Source: Leifsonia tongyongensis
Lineage (GTDB): Bacteria > Actinomycetota > Actinomycetes > Actinomycetales > Microbacteriaceae
Assembly: GCF_010686705.1 (NCBI RefSeq)
Contig: NZ_JAAGWY010000001.1
Span: 930,001 to 994,000 of the forward strand
Length of the DNA stretch: 64,000 bases
Reading direction: 5' to 3'
Shown: positions 16,160 to 25,133 of the stretch, in pieces
Layout of the letters: every line of letters starts with the position of its first letter
Position numbering within the stretch: the first letter of the stretch is position 1
Notes under the pieces: model-generated
What the model was told of the DNA's origin: nothing
The model's input: only the letters and a program-made list of their open reading frames with translations
Databases searched by the model: none
Position numbers and translations under genes: made by a program

Positions 16160-17577
16160 GACATGCTCAGTTCTTCTCGGTGGATGAATCGCTTCGGCAC
16201 CTGCAGTTCCCGCAGCGACGCTTCGACGGTCAGCATCATTCCCTCAGGCCCGCAGACGAAGACCTCCCAGTTGTGCAGGTCCCGGATGATCGTCCCGAGC
16301 GCGCCGGGCGAGAGCGGGTCGTATCCCAGCTCGCTCCGCCGCCCGACAACAGGGATCACGGTGAGACCGGGAAGCGCCCGGAGCTCGTCAAGCAGTGCGA
16401 GGGTCCCGGCCGAGTGGGCGCGGTAGATCAGCACCGGCGTCAGCCCGCGCGCGGTCAGCTCTTCGGCGAGCGCGCGGATCGGGCCGATCCCGGCGCCGCC
16501 GGCGATGAGCAGGATGCGTTCACGGCTCGCCCGGTCGGCCGTGAAGTGGCCGAACGGTCCTTCGACGAAGACGAGTGTGCCCGGTTCGAGTTCGCGGACC
16601 AGCGCCGAATGGTTCCCGAGAGCCCCGACCGTGATCCGCAGCCGCCCGTCGTACGGCACCCGCGACACCGAATACGGATGCGCGGTGAGCAGGTGGCCCC
16701 ACGAGAGGAACCGGAAGAGCAGGAAGTTCCCGGCACGCACGCCGAGTTCGTCGAGGTGCGGGCCCGTGAACCACACGCTGGTGGTGCCGGCGTTCTCGCG
16801 CACGACCGATTCGACGCGCATCCGGTGCCGCCAGGCGTTCGCCGTGGGCAGGATGAACCGCCAGGTGAGCACGGCGGATGCGGTTCCCAGGTACAGGAGG
16901 AGCCAGACGGCGCGGTTGATGGGGCTTGCGACGAAATGGGTCCCGGCACTCAGCTGGTGGAGGAAGGTGAGGAAGATCGCGACATAAGTGGTGAGGTGCA
17001 GCCAGTACCAGACCTCATAGGAGAGGCGCGCCCGCAGCAGGCGTGCGCTGCTGAGCCCGACGGCGATGAACGCGATGGTGCCGAGCAGCGCGACCAGCAT
17101 GTCGGGGTAGTTCTGCAGGATCGAGATCAGTTCGGACCACGGCATCGAACGGTCGAGCAGCTCACCGCCGACGATCATCGCCACGACATGGGTGACGACG
17201 AGGAGCACCACGGTCGTGCCGAGCGTGCGGTGCCACAGCACGAGCTTGTCGAGACCGACGGCTCGCTCGAACCAGGGAATCCGCGCGATGAGCAGCACCT
17301 GCGCACACACGAGGTAGGCAGCGATCATCCCGCTCAGTTCGCCGAAGGTCGTGACGAGGGCGGAAGGGGTCGCGGCTGCCGTGGACGGCACGCCGGCCCA
17401 CCACATCCAGAGGACCACCACCCCGCCGGCCACCAGGACGATCCGCACGACGCGGGAGTGGCGCCGCTGCGCACGCGCGCTCGGTCCGCGAACGCTGATG
17501 CGACGCGGGGTCGCGATCGCGCTCACGTTCGGGCTCCCATTCGTCGCGGCCTCCTCGAAGTTCGTCCCACCGATCAT
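16156..17577 (-). CDS. Transmembrane heme/FAD oxidoreductase (ferric reductase/NOX-like)
   Basis: A 473-residue membrane flavocytochrome. Six hydrophobic helices span about residues 42-245. His116 and His130 in one helix and His194 and His207 in another are each 13-14 apart, the bis-heme pattern of ferric reductases and NADPH oxidases. The cytosolic part has an FAD motif H-P-Y-S, then G-G-A-G-I-G-P and F-V-C-G-P-E-G-M for NAD(P)H. It should move electrons from NAD(P)H across the membrane to the flavinylated partner encoded next. The start at 17577 is the longest; the exact start is uncertain. A near-palindromic site lies upstream at 17631-17650. Confidence 0.92.
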   Translation of the reverse strand: MIGGTNFEEAATNGSPNVSAIATPRRISVRGPSARAQRRHSRVVRIVLVAGGVVVLWMWWAGVPSTAAATPSALVTTFGELSGMIAAYLVCAQVLLIARIPWFERAVGLDKLVLWHRTLGTTVVLLVVTHVVAMIVGGELLDRSMPWSELISILQNYPDMLVALLGTIAFIAVGLSSARLLRARLSYEVWYWLHLTTYVAIFLTFLHQLSAGTHFVASPINRAVWLLLYLGTASAVLTWRFILPTANAWRHRMRVESVVRENAGTTSVWFTGPHLDELGVRAGNFLLFRFLSWGHLLTAHPYSVSRVPYDGRLRITVGALGNHSALVRELEPGTLVFVEGPFGHFTADRASRERILLIAGGAGIGPIRALAEELTARGLTPVLIYRAHSAGTLALLDELRALPGLTVIPVVGRRSELGYDPLSPGALGTIIRDLHNWEVFVCGPEGMMLTVEASLRELQVPKRFIHREELSMS

Positions 17578-17630
17578 CCCAGCCGGTTTCTAGCAGGATT
17601 CTGGATCGACCCCCGTGCTGGCTGCACGTT

Positions 17631-17650
17631 TCCTTAGGAATCCTTAAGGA
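17631..17650. promoter_or_regulatory. Near-palindromic site before the flavin redox operon
   Basis: TCCTTAGGAATCCTTAAGGA combines a TCCTTAGGA half with the perfect dyad TCCTTAAGGA. It is 54-73 bases upstream of the reductase start and overlaps the end of the SDR gene. It could be the operator or -35 region of the redox operon. It does not match an iron-regulator box closely. Confidence 0.4.
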
Positions 17651-18543
17651 TGTGTCAGCCCGACCAGCTGGGAGTTCGCCTTCCAGAGACGGGCGGCGGC
17701 CGACCGATCGTCGGCGATCGGGTTCACCTTCGCCGGCTTGCGCCCCGAGAAATAGACGCCGGAGACTCCCTCGACGTCGGGTGACGACGCCAGGAAGATC
17801 GACGTCTCGGCCCCGCGCGCCGGCGATTTCATGAACGGCCGCAGGAGCGGGATCATCACCTTCCAGGCCGGCGACGAGTCCTCCGCAGCGAACGAGGTGC
17901 GGACGAGCCCCGGATGCAGCGTGTTCGCGGTCACGCCGGTCCCGTCGAGCCGGCGCGCCAGCTCGAACGTGAACAGGATGTCCGCGAGCTTCGACTGGTT
18001 GTATGCGCGCTGCCCGGAGTAGTCGCGCTCGCCCTGCAGGTCGTCGAAGTCGATTCGGCCCATCCGCTGTGCACCCGACGAGACGGTTACGATGCGCGAC
18101 GGGGCGCTCGCCTTCAGCCGGTCCAGCAGCAGCTCGGTCAGCAGGAACGGGGCGAGCACGTTGACGGCATAGGTGTGCTCGAGCCCGTCGGCCGTCGAGT
18201 GGCGGGTGGCCCAGAAGCCGCCCACATTGTTGACCAGCACATCCAGCCGCGGATACGCGTCCAGGACGGCGGCGGCGAGCCGGCGCACCTCGGTCTGCGA
18301 CGACATGTCGGCGGGGAACGCGTCCACGGAGGGGCTGCCGGATGCGTTTCCCGCCTCGCCTGCGATCGCGGCGGCCGCCGAGGCGGTGCGCCCCGCATCC
18401 CGTCCTGTTATGCCCACGCGGGCGCCCAACCTCGCCAGGCCGACGGCAGTCGCACGGCCGATGCCACCCGTCCCGCCAGTCACGAGCACCGTCTTGCCGG
18501 TCATGGGTTTGCCGGCCGTAGGCCCGGGCGTGTTCTCAGCCAT
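17644..18543 (-). CDS. Short-chain dehydrogenase (retinol dehydrogenase-like)
   Basis: A 299-residue classical SDR. The cofactor motif is T-G-G-T-G-G-I-G near residue 22, N-N-V-G-G replaces the usual N-N-A-G, and the catalytic Ser lies in V-S-S-G and the pair Y-N-Q-S-K. A C-terminal extension beyond the core (A-K-V-N-P-I-A-D-D) is typical of RDH/WW-oxidoreductase-like bacterial SDRs. ATG at 18543 follows GGGGAG. The substrate is unknown. Confidence 0.9.
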   Translation of the reverse strand: MAENTPGPTAGKPMTGKTVLVTGGTGGIGRATAVGLARLGARVGITGRDAGRTASAAAAIAGEAGNASGSPSVDAFPADMSSQTEVRRLAAAVLDAYPRLDVLVNNVGGFWATRHSTADGLEHTYAVNVLAPFLLTELLLDRLKASAPSRIVTVSSGAQRMGRIDFDDLQGERDYSGQRAYNQSKLADILFTFELARRLDGTGVTANTLHPGLVRTSFAAEDSSPAWKVMIPLLRPFMKSPARGAETSIFLASSPDVEGVSGVYFSGRKPAKVNPIADDRSAAARLWKANSQLVGLTHP

Positions 18544-18679
18544 CGCGATCTCCCCATCCGAATCTGCGGGGCGTGCTGCTCACGAGGGGCGGCCGTCTCT
18601 GCTCTGCTTCCTGAGTTCAGGGTACGCCGAGTGTTGCCGTGCGGGTCCGCGGAGAACCACGCTGCCGGAGAATGGAGCG

Positions 18680-19270
18680 ATGACGACCGAAGTGGCACAT
18701 GAGCGGCGACTCCGCGCGACGGGTATCGGGCTGGAGGCGATCACGCTCGCCTGGAACGTGGTCGGGGTCGTGGTCATCCTCGTGCTCGTGCTCCGGAGCG
18801 CATCCGTCGCCCTTGCCGGTTTCGGGCTCGACAGCCTGATCGAGATCGGCGCGAGCACCGTCGTGATCTGGGAGCTCACCGGCACTGACGAGGCGCGCCA
18901 GCACAGAGCGCTCCGCCTGATCGGCTGGGCATTCGTCGCCCTCGCGGCCTACCTGCTCGTGCAGTCGATCGTCGCACTGGCGGTCGGACACCGCCCGGTC
19001 CCCGGCGCCGGAGGGATCTGGTGGACCGGCGCGACCGCGCTCGTGATGTTCGCCCTCGCCACCGGAAAGTGGCGAGTCGGCCGCGCGCTGCAGAATCCAG
19101 TGCTGCTCACCGAGGGCCGGGTGACCTTGATCGACGGCATCCTTGCGACGGCCGTGCTCGTCGGCCTCGTCCTCGACTTCGCATTCGGATGGTGGTGGGC
19201 CGACCCGCTGGCCGGCCTCGTCATCGTCTTCTACGCCGTCCGCGAGGCCGTGCACATCTTCCGCGACTGA
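18680..19270 (+). CDS. CDF-superfamily-like membrane protein, transmembrane part only
   Basis: A 196-residue protein with six predicted helices that resembles the transmembrane domain of cation diffusion facilitators. G-L-D-S-L-I-E and V-T-L-I-D-G-I-L-A carry acidic residues at positions like the CDF metal site, and W-A-D-P-L-A-G-L-V-I is a family hallmark. It lacks the C-terminal cytosolic dimerisation domain found in classical members. ATG at 18680 follows a GGAG. It may be a divalent cation exporter; the ion is unknown. Confidence 0.82.
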   Translation: MTTEVAHERRLRATGIGLEAITLAWNVVGVVVILVLVLRSASVALAGFGLDSLIEIGASTVVIWELTGTDEARQHRALRLIGWAFVALAAYLLVQSIVALAVGHRPVPGAGGIWWTGATALVMFALATGKWRVGRALQNPVLLTEGRVTLIDGILATAVLVGLVLDFAFGWWWADPLAGLVIVFYAVREAVHIFRD

Positions 19271-19278
19271 GCGCGACG

Positions 19279-19344
19279 CGAGTGAGACAGTTCCGGGCGA
19301 GTGTGCTCGGCGCCGGTCGCGTTCGACCGTAAGTGTCACGCTCG
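19279..19344. repeat. Degenerate CGAG...CTCG palindrome
   Basis: CGAGTGAGACAGTTCCGG at the left can pair with CCGTAAGTGTCACGCTCG at the right at 14 of 18 positions. It sits between convergent 3' ends, 9 bases after the CDF-like stop. It is a weaker member of the 3'-end palindrome class described elsewhere. Confidence 0.5.
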
Positions 19345-19370
19345 GCGGGTGTGCTCAGAGCCCGAGCCGG

Positions 19371-19616
19371 CTACTCCTCGTGCTTGAGCGCGATGCCGAT
19401 CGCGAAGAACGTCGGCGCCCAGTGCCCGATGAAGATCCCCCATCGGTCGGCCTGCGCACGTTCGTCGTGCTTGCCGCGTGAGACCAGCCACGCGAGTATC
19501 GAGAGGATGATCGACGCGAAGCCGGCCGCGTAGGCCTGCTCGCTGCGGAATCCCAGCTCGTGCAGAGTCGAAATCGGGTTGAACCCGGCTGCCTTCTCAA
19601 TCGTTGTCTTCGCCAT
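19371..19616 (-). CDS. Small single-helix membrane protein
   Basis: An 81-residue protein: a polar N-terminus (A-K-T-T-I-E-K-A-A-G-F-N-P), one hydrophobic segment near residues 33-47, a charged loop (R-G-K-H-D-E-R-A-Q-A-D-R), then a second hydrophobic run (F-I-G-H-W-A-P-T-F-F-A-I-G-I-A). The ATG at 19616 gives the natural N-terminus; longer in-frame starts add an unrelated stretch. Proteins of this shape occur in actinobacteria without known function. Confidence 0.7.
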   Translation of the reverse strand: MAKTTIEKAAGFNPISTLHELGFRSEQAYAAGFASIILSILAWLVSRGKHDERAQADRWGIFIGHWAPTFFAIGIALKHEE

Positions 19617-19852
19617 GACTTCACTGTCCCACCGCATGCGCCGGAACGTAAGTGAATTCTGCGTTATGTCCGGCCGAACCAAGAACGTCGGCCCGACGCT
19701 CAACGGTCAGGCGGAACATGCTCCGCGGCGCATATGTCCCGCCAACTGGGGTGATCCCGGGCCGGTGCCTACCTGCGGTCACCCTGGGAATCCTGCTGAA
19801 CAGTTGGCTGAGCATCCGGAATCCGGCCAGCCGCCGTGCCATGATCGGACAT

Positions 19853-20791
19853 GTGACCGGGCGACTGATGCTCCTCGATACTGCGGCCCTCTACTTTCGG
19901 GGCTTCTACGGCGTGCCCGACACCGTGCGCGCACCTGACGGAACCCCGGTGAACGCGGTCCGCGGGCTGCTCGACATCATCGCGCGACTCGTCACCGACT
20001 ACAGGCCCGACCACCTCGTCGCCTGCTGGGACGACGACTGGCGCCCGGCCTGGAGGGTCGACCTCATCCCGAGCTACAAGGCGCATCGTGTCGCGCATGC
20101 CGTGCCGGGCGGCGTGGATGTCGAAGAAGTGCCCGAACTGCTGGTCAACCAGGTGCCGATCATCCGGCAGGTTCTCGACGCACTCGGGATCGCGATCGTC
20201 GGCGCCGCCGGGTACGAAGCGGATGACGTCATCGGCAGCCTGGCGACACAGGCGACCGTTCCCGTCGACATCGTCACCAGCGACCGCGACCTGCTGCAGC
20301 TCGTCGACGACGCGACCGACGTGCGCGTCATCTCCACGGCCAAAGGGATGAGCAACCTCGAGGTCGTCACCGATTCCGTGGTCGAGACGAAGTACGGCAT
20401 CACGCCGCGGCAGTACGCGGACTTCGCCGTGATGCGCGGCGACCCATCAGACGGACTGCCCGGGGTGGCCGGGGTCGGGGAGAAGACCGCAGCCGGCCTG
20501 CTCCGCGAATTCGGCGACCTCGACGGGATCGTCGACGCCGCGAATGATGCCGGCACGCCCCTCTCGCCGGCGGTGCGCACCCGGCTTCTCGCGGCGGCCG
20601 ACTACCTCGCGGTCGCGCCCCGTGTGGTCGAGGTCGCCCGCGACCTGGCGTTCGGAGCGTTCGATCCGCGCATCCGCCCGCTCGACGACAGCCGGCTGGC
20701 CGCCGCCCGCGTACTCTCCGAGCGCTGGGCACTGGGCGGCTCGCTCGAGCGCGCCCTTCGCGCCCTCGAGCTTGCTGCTTCCCCTTCCTGA
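19853..20791 (+). CDS. 5'-3' exonuclease (FEN/PolI exonuclease domain)
   Basis: A 312-residue stand-alone flap/5' exonuclease related to the N-terminal domain of DNA polymerase I. It removes RNA primers or 5' flaps. Metal-binding regions include M-L-L-D-T-A near the start, C-W-D-D-D, G-Y-E-A-D-D-V-I and T-S-D-R-D-L-L-Q-L. The helix-hairpin-helix G-V-A-G-V-G-E-K-T-A-A-G-L-L binds DNA. GTG at 19853 is chosen as it gives V-T-G-R-L-M-L-L-D; an ATG 12 bases upstream and one 15 bases downstream are alternatives. Confidence 0.93.
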   Translation: MTGRLMLLDTAALYFRGFYGVPDTVRAPDGTPVNAVRGLLDIIARLVTDYRPDHLVACWDDDWRPAWRVDLIPSYKAHRVAHAVPGGVDVEEVPELLVNQVPIIRQVLDALGIAIVGAAGYEADDVIGSLATQATVPVDIVTSDRDLLQLVDDATDVRVISTAKGMSNLEVVTDSVVETKYGITPRQYADFAVMRGDPSDGLPGVAGVGEKTAAGLLREFGDLDGIVDAANDAGTPLSPAVRTRLLAAADYLAVAPRVVEVARDLAFGAFDPRIRPLDDSRLAAARVLSERWALGGSLERALRALELAASPS

Positions 20792-20892
20792 CGCCCCGGT
20801 CCGACTCCACCCTCCCTCCGGCGGGCGTCTGCTTGTCAAAAATGACTAGTGAGGCGCGCGGACACCCACCTTCTTTGCCGAATCGCGGCCGA

Positions 20893-20951
20893 AGGCAAGG
20901 CAGGCAGGCAGGCAGGGCAGGCAGGCAGGGCAGGCAGGCAGGCAGGGCAGG
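20893..20951. repeat. GCAG/GGCAGG microsatellite
   Basis: A run of about 58 bases made of 4-base GCAG units mixed with GGGCAG variants. It ends one base before the stop of the steroid-reductase-like gene, in the convergent gap with the exonuclease gene. It is prone to slippage, but no gene reading frame depends on it. Confidence 0.85.
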
Positions 20952-21707
20952 TCAGACCAGCCAGGGGATGAGGGCCTTGCGGGTGGGCGGGTAGTCGGGA
21001 AACGTCTCGTGGTACCAGCGGTGGTTCGACATCGCGCGCGGCGCAAGGTTCGCGAATGTGTAGAGGGCGAAGGCGAAGCCTGCCGGCGACCAGGTCGCGA
21101 TCGCCCATCCCGTCCATTCGACGATCTCGCCGAGATAGTTGGGGCTGGAGACGAACCGGTAGCCGCCGCCGTACGGGATGCGGTACCCGGTCGCACCCCG
21201 GGCGCGGAGCCGGCGCAGGATGCGGTCCGACCCCACGTTGAGCGCGAAGCCGGCTGCGAAGACCACGACACCGACGAGGAACCGTGGATCGGCGAGCCAG
21301 GATGCCGGATACGAGCCGTATTCGGAGATCCAACGCGCGTTCACCCAGGTGTTGAGCACGTTGAAGGCGATCGCGAGCGCCATCACGGACACGGGCATCC
21401 GCCCGCCGGCCCGCATCAGCAACGGGTACACGAACGCGCGATAGACGTAGTGGACCTGCCAGAGTGCCAGAAAGACGAGCGGCACGAGTTGCGCGCGGTT
21501 CTCGCCGAACAGGTAGAACAGAAGGAACAGCAGGGAGGCGGGGCTCTCCATGATGATCCAGCCGACGCGAGCCGGCACGGTCGACCCCCACCCCGCCCGG
21601 CCGTGCCGCCCGTACGGTGCCACGACGAAGCAGAGTGCGATGAATGTGACGACGGCGAGCGCGATCTCGAGGTACACGAACCAGCGATACGGGCCTTCAG
21701 CGGGCAT
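20952..21707 (-). CDS. Membrane protein of the steroid 5-alpha-reductase family
   Basis: A 251-residue, six- to seven-helix membrane protein. The C-terminal part contains the family signature: Y-R-I-P-Y-G-G-G-Y-R-F-V-S-S-P-N-Y-L-G-E followed by W-T-G-W-A, and ends H-R-W-Y-H-E-T-F with a late Y-P. This matches 3-oxo-5-alpha-steroid 4-dehydrogenase and related isoprenylcysteine methyltransferase-type folds, which reduce or methylate lipid-like substrates using a cofactor bound at the membrane face. The bacterial substrate is unknown. Confidence 0.83.
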   Translation of the reverse strand: MPAEGPYRWFVYLEIALAVVTFIALCFVVAPYGRHGRAGWGSTVPARVGWIIMESPASLLFLLFYLFGENRAQLVPLVFLALWQVHYVYRAFVYPLLMRAGGRMPVSVMALAIAFNVLNTWVNARWISEYGSYPASWLADPRFLVGVVVFAAGFALNVGSDRILRRLRARGATGYRIPYGGGYRFVSSPNYLGEIVEWTGWAIATWSPAGFAFALYTFANLAPRAMSNHRWYHETFPDYPPTRKALIPWLV

Positions 21708-21788
21708 GCCCGCAGTCTATTGAGCGGATGCGCGAGGCCCCCGCCGGAAAGTAGATTGGATGCGCATCCGACGAGGAAAGGTCGCACC

Positions 21789-22082
21789 GTGACCGACGTG
21801 CAGGTGATCGCCCGCTACACGATCGCGCCAGGAAACGAGGAGGCCGTGCTCTCGCTCCTGCGTGAGCTGGCGGCTGCAGCGCGCACGGAACCCGGGAATC
21901 TCGGGTTCGAGGTGGCCGCGCTGGTCACCGATCCGCGCCAGGTGGTGCTGCTCGAGCGCTACGTCTCACGAGCGGCGTTCGAAGACCACCGGACGACGCC
22001 CCATTTCAAGCGGCTGGTGCTCGAGCAGATCGTTCCGCTCCTGGACTCCCGTGTGGTCGAACTGTTCGACGCGGGCGAGTAG
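21789..22082 (+). CDS. Antibiotic biosynthesis monooxygenase-domain protein
   Basis: A 97-residue ABM-domain protein, a dimeric ferredoxin-like fold found in cofactor-free monooxygenases and heme-degrading enzymes. V-I-A-R-Y-T-I-A-P-G-N-E, the A-A-A-R-T-E-P-G-N-L-G-F segment, V-L-L-E-R-Y and H-R-T-T-P-H-F fit the family. GTG at 21789 follows GAGGAAAGG. It stands alone, so a housekeeping detoxification role is likely. Confidence 0.88.
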   Translation: MTDVQVIARYTIAPGNEEAVLSLLRELAAAARTEPGNLGFEVAALVTDPRQVVLLERYVSRAAFEDHRTTPHFKRLVLEQIVPLLDSRVVELFDAGE

Positions 22083-22095
22083 GTGCCCTGGCCGC

Positions 22096-23511
22096 TCACA
22101 TCGTGTCGAGGATGCCCACCAACTGGTCGAACGTCGTCATCGGGTTCACGATCGCGAAGCGCGTGTTCGGCCGCCCCTCGTGGGAGCTCGGCGTGACGAA
22201 CGCCCGTTGCTCGTCGAGCAGACGAGCGGACCAGGCCGCGTAGTCTGCACGCGACCAGCCGTCGCGCTCGAAAACGACGACCGAGAGCTGAGGCTGCCGG
22301 ACGAGACTGAAGCCGTCGCGGGAGTCGATCTCGTCGGCGATATCGCGCGCGAGTTGGATGGATGCACTGATCGCGTCGCGATACGCCGCCTCGCCGTACG
22401 TGGCGAGCGAGAACCACAGCGGGAGCCCCCGGGCACGCCGGGTGAGATGCGCTGCATAGTCCGACGGGCTCCACTCCGTGGTCTCGGTGAGCGTGTCGAG
22501 GTATTCGGCGTGCTGGGTGTGCGCGCGGCGACCCGTCTCGGGGTCCGCGTAGATGAGCGCGCACGCGTCGAACGGCGCGAACAGCCACTTGTGCGGGTCG
22601 ACGATGACCGAATCGGCGCGTTCGACGCCGGCGAAATGGTGACGGGCCAGGGGCGAGAGCATCCCGGCGAGCCCGTAGGCGCCGTCGACGTGCAGCCAGA
22701 AATCGAAATCGTCCTTGAGCGCTGCGATCGACGCCAGGTCGTCGACGATCCCGAAGTTCGTCGACCCTGCCGTTGCGACGACGGCGAAGACGGCCGAGCC
22801 GTGTTCGTCCAGCGCCTCGCGCACGTTCGCACCGGCGAGCGCGCCGGTCGGGCCGGGCGCGACGGGAACGACTTCGACGTCCATCACGCGCGCCGCCGAG
22901 GCGATCGACGAATGCGCTTCGGCACTGCACACGACCTTCCACCGGTCGGGCCGGCCGAGGCCGTCTTCCTCCAGGCGCGAACGGGCATGCTCGCGGGCGG
23001 CGACGAGTGCCGACAGATTGCCGAGTGTGCCGCCCTGTACGAAAACACCCCCGGCGCCCGCCGGAAGCCCGAACTCGCCGGCCAGCCATGAGATGACCTC
23101 GTTCTCCGCGAAGACGGCGCCCGAGCCTTCGAGCCATGAACCGCCGTAGACGGCACTCGCCGAGACGACGAGGTCGAAAGCGGTGGCTGCCTTGGTGGGG
23201 GCCGTCGGGATGAACGACAGGTACTGCGGATGGTCGGTGGTGATGCAGGCCGGAGCGAGGACGTTCTCGAAGAGCTCCAGTGCACGCCTGGCGCCGATGC
23301 CCTCCTCGACGATCGTGTTGCCGGCCAGTCGCCGCAGCTCGTATTCCGAGCGCGGCTGGTCGAGCGGTGTGTCGCTGCTCAGGATGCGCCGCCGCGAATA
23401 GTCGAGCACCAGGTCGACGAGGCTTTCGGTCTCGCTGGAGACGGCATGCATGCGCTTCGGCCCGGGTGCCGCGGCCGTGGATTCGGTGCTGGCTTCGTCG
23501 TGTCGTCCCAT
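22096..23511 (-). CDS. PLP-dependent group II decarboxylase
   Basis: A 471-residue pyridoxal-phosphate enzyme of the aromatic-L-amino-acid/glutamate decarboxylase family. The PLP lysine is in D-P-H-K-W-L (about residue 308), the Asp that pairs with the PLP nitrogen is in H-V-D-G-A-Y, and G-G-T-L-G-N-L binds phosphate. It should convert an amino acid to an amine, but the substrate is not readable; L-2,4-diaminobutyrate decarboxylase and aromatic decarboxylases are both possible. The ATG at 23511 is preferred because GAAAGG is seven bases upstream; another ATG lies six bases earlier. Confidence 0.9.
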   Translation of the reverse strand: MGRHDEASTESTAAAPGPKRMHAVSSETESLVDLVLDYSRRRILSSDTPLDQPRSEYELRRLAGNTIVEEGIGARRALELFENVLAPACITTDHPQYLSFIPTAPTKAATAFDLVVSASAVYGGSWLEGSGAVFAENEVISWLAGEFGLPAGAGGVFVQGGTLGNLSALVAAREHARSRLEEDGLGRPDRWKVVCSAEAHSSIASAARVMDVEVVPVAPGPTGALAGANVREALDEHGSAVFAVVATAGSTNFGIVDDLASIAALKDDFDFWLHVDGAYGLAGMLSPLARHHFAGVERADSVIVDPHKWLFAPFDACALIYADPETGRRAHTQHAEYLDTLTETTEWSPSDYAAHLTRRARGLPLWFSLATYGEAAYRDAISASIQLARDIADEIDSRDGFSLVRQPQLSVVVFERDGWSRADYAAWSARLLDEQRAFVTPSSHEGRPNTRFAIVNPMTTFDQLVGILDTM

Positions 23512-23656
23512 GAGCATCCTTTCGCCCTGTTCCTCGCCCTGCCGCGAACGGGGCTACGACAGGCTCCCATATTCGACGATCGAGCGCATAATTCTGTCTT
23601 GAATCCTGCTTGCGGCGCAGGATACGAGCGCGATCGCACCCTGCTACGCAACAGAA

Positions 23657-24586
23657 CTACGGCAGGATGTGACCCGCTGCCGTGAACAGCCGATACCATT
23701 CCTGACGGGTCAGCGGGAGCTCGGACCCGCCCACGGAGTCGCGCAGGTGCGAGACCTTCGTCGTGCCGAGAACCACCTGCATGTTCGCCGGGTGGCGCGT
23801 GATCCACGCCACCGCGATCGCCGCCGGGGCGACGTCATAGGCGTCGGCGAGTTCGTCGATCACCTCGTTGAGCTCCGGGTAAGCCTCCCGATCGCCGAGG
23901 AAGACGCCGTCGAAGAACGCCTTCTGGAACGGCGACCACGCCTGCAGCGTGATGTCGTTCAGCCGGCTGTAGTCGAGGATGCCGTTGTCGCGGTCGATCG
24001 ACTGGTCGAGCCCGATCATGTTGCTGGCGATGCCCGAGGCGATGATCGGCGAGTGCGTGATGCTCAGCTGCACCTGGTTGATCGCCAGCGGCTGCCGCAC
24101 CCAGCGCTTCAGGAGTTCGACCTGGCCCGGCGTCTGATTCGAGACGCCGAAATTGCGCACCTTGCCCGCACCATGCAGCGCATCGAACGCCTCGGCGACC
24201 TCTTCGGGCTCGACCAGCGTGTCCGGACGGTGCAGCAGGAGCACATCGAGGTAGTCGATGTTCAGGGCTTCGAGCGACTCGTCGACGGTGCGCAGGATGT
24301 GCTCCTTCGAGAAGTCGAAGTACCCGTCGCGGATGCCCACCTTCGACTGGATGATGACCGCCTCGCGCTCCGCGGGACTGAACGTCACCGCTTCACCGAA
24401 CCGGCGCTCGCACTGGTGGCGCTCGGAGCCGTAGATGTCGGCATGGTCGAAGTAGTTGATTCCGGAGTCGCGTGCGGCGCCGACGAGTTCGCGGATCTCC
24501 TCGTCGCTGAGCTCTGAGATCCGCATCAGGCCGAGGATGATGTTCGATGCGTTCAGGTCGGTCTGCGGCAGCGTGAGTGTCTTCAT
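23657..24586 (-). CDS. Aldo/keto reductase (YdhF-like)
   Basis: A 309-residue (beta/alpha)8 NADPH-dependent reductase. The catalytic tetrad is visible: Asp47 (Y-F-D-H-A-D), Tyr52 (I-Y-G), Lys82 (Q-S-K-V-G) and His119 (L-L-H-R-P-D). The C-terminal V-L-G-T-T-K binds cofactor phosphate. Sequence style is that of the YdhF/AKR12-like group that reduces varied aldehydes. It is divergent from trxA. Confidence 0.93.
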   Translation of the reverse strand: MKTLTLPQTDLNASNIILGLMRISELSDEEIRELVGAARDSGINYFDHADIYGSERHQCERRFGEAVTFSPAEREAVIIQSKVGIRDGYFDFSKEHILRTVDESLEALNIDYLDVLLLHRPDTLVEPEEVAEAFDALHGAGKVRNFGVSNQTPGQVELLKRWVRQPLAINQVQLSITHSPIIASGIASNMIGLDQSIDRDNGILDYSRLNDITLQAWSPFQKAFFDGVFLGDREAYPELNEVIDELADAYDVAPAAIAVAWITRHPANMQVVLGTTKVSHLRDSVGGSELPLTRQEWYRLFTAAGHILP

Positions 24587-24698
24587 CTGTCAATCATCGC
24601 GGATTTCGCGTCACGTGACCTTTCCTCTGTGGACAAGGTTTATCGTCGAAGGAGAAGGTGATCCGGTTGAGGATCTCCGACAAGAAAGAGGAACACTG

Positions 24699-25025
24699 AT
24701 GTCCGCCATTCCTTCCGTCTCGACCGAGACCTTCGATGCCGAAGTACTCGGGTCGGAGGACACCACCCTTGTGGAATTCTGGGCGGAATGGTGCGGGCCG
24801 TGCCGCGCCGTCACACCCGTTCTGGAGCAGCTGGCCAAGGAGGAGCATCCGGGCTTCCGCATCGTGAAGATCAACTCCGACGACAACCCCGAGGTGGCGG
24901 CGCGCTACCGCGTCCTCTCGATTCCGACCATGAAGGTCTTCAAGGGCGGTGAGGTCGTGAAGACCCTCGTCGGCGCGAAGCCCTCGGCCGCGATCAAGGC
25001 CGAGCTCGCTCCGTACCTCGGATAG
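24699..25025 (+). CDS. trxA: Thioredoxin
   Basis: A 108-residue thioredoxin with active site W-C-G-P-C (Cys32, Cys35), the cis-proline segment S-I-P-T-M and the final helix. It reduces protein disulfides with electrons from thioredoxin reductase. ATG at 24699 follows AAAGAGGAA. No reductase gene lies beside it, so it is probably a secondary thioredoxin. Confidence 0.95.
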   Translation: MSAIPSVSTETFDAEVLGSEDTTLVEFWAEWCGPCRAVTPVLEQLAKEEHPGFRIVKINSDDNPEVAARYRVLSIPTMKVFKGGEVVKTLVGAKPSAAIKAELAPYLG

Positions 25026-25133
25026 GCGCATCCGTCAAGGCCTAACCTTCCCCAGCCGCCAGGCGTACATTCGGGCCGTCGGTTGCGGCCGAACCGGCGC
25101 AACCCTGCGCCGGCGACTGGAAGGAGGCTCATC

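Noticed and set aside
20846-21271. A frame across the GCAG microsatellite giving Leu-Pro-Ala-Cys repeats
   Set aside because: It is the translation of the microsatellite in a shadow frame of the steroid-reductase-like gene, not a protein.
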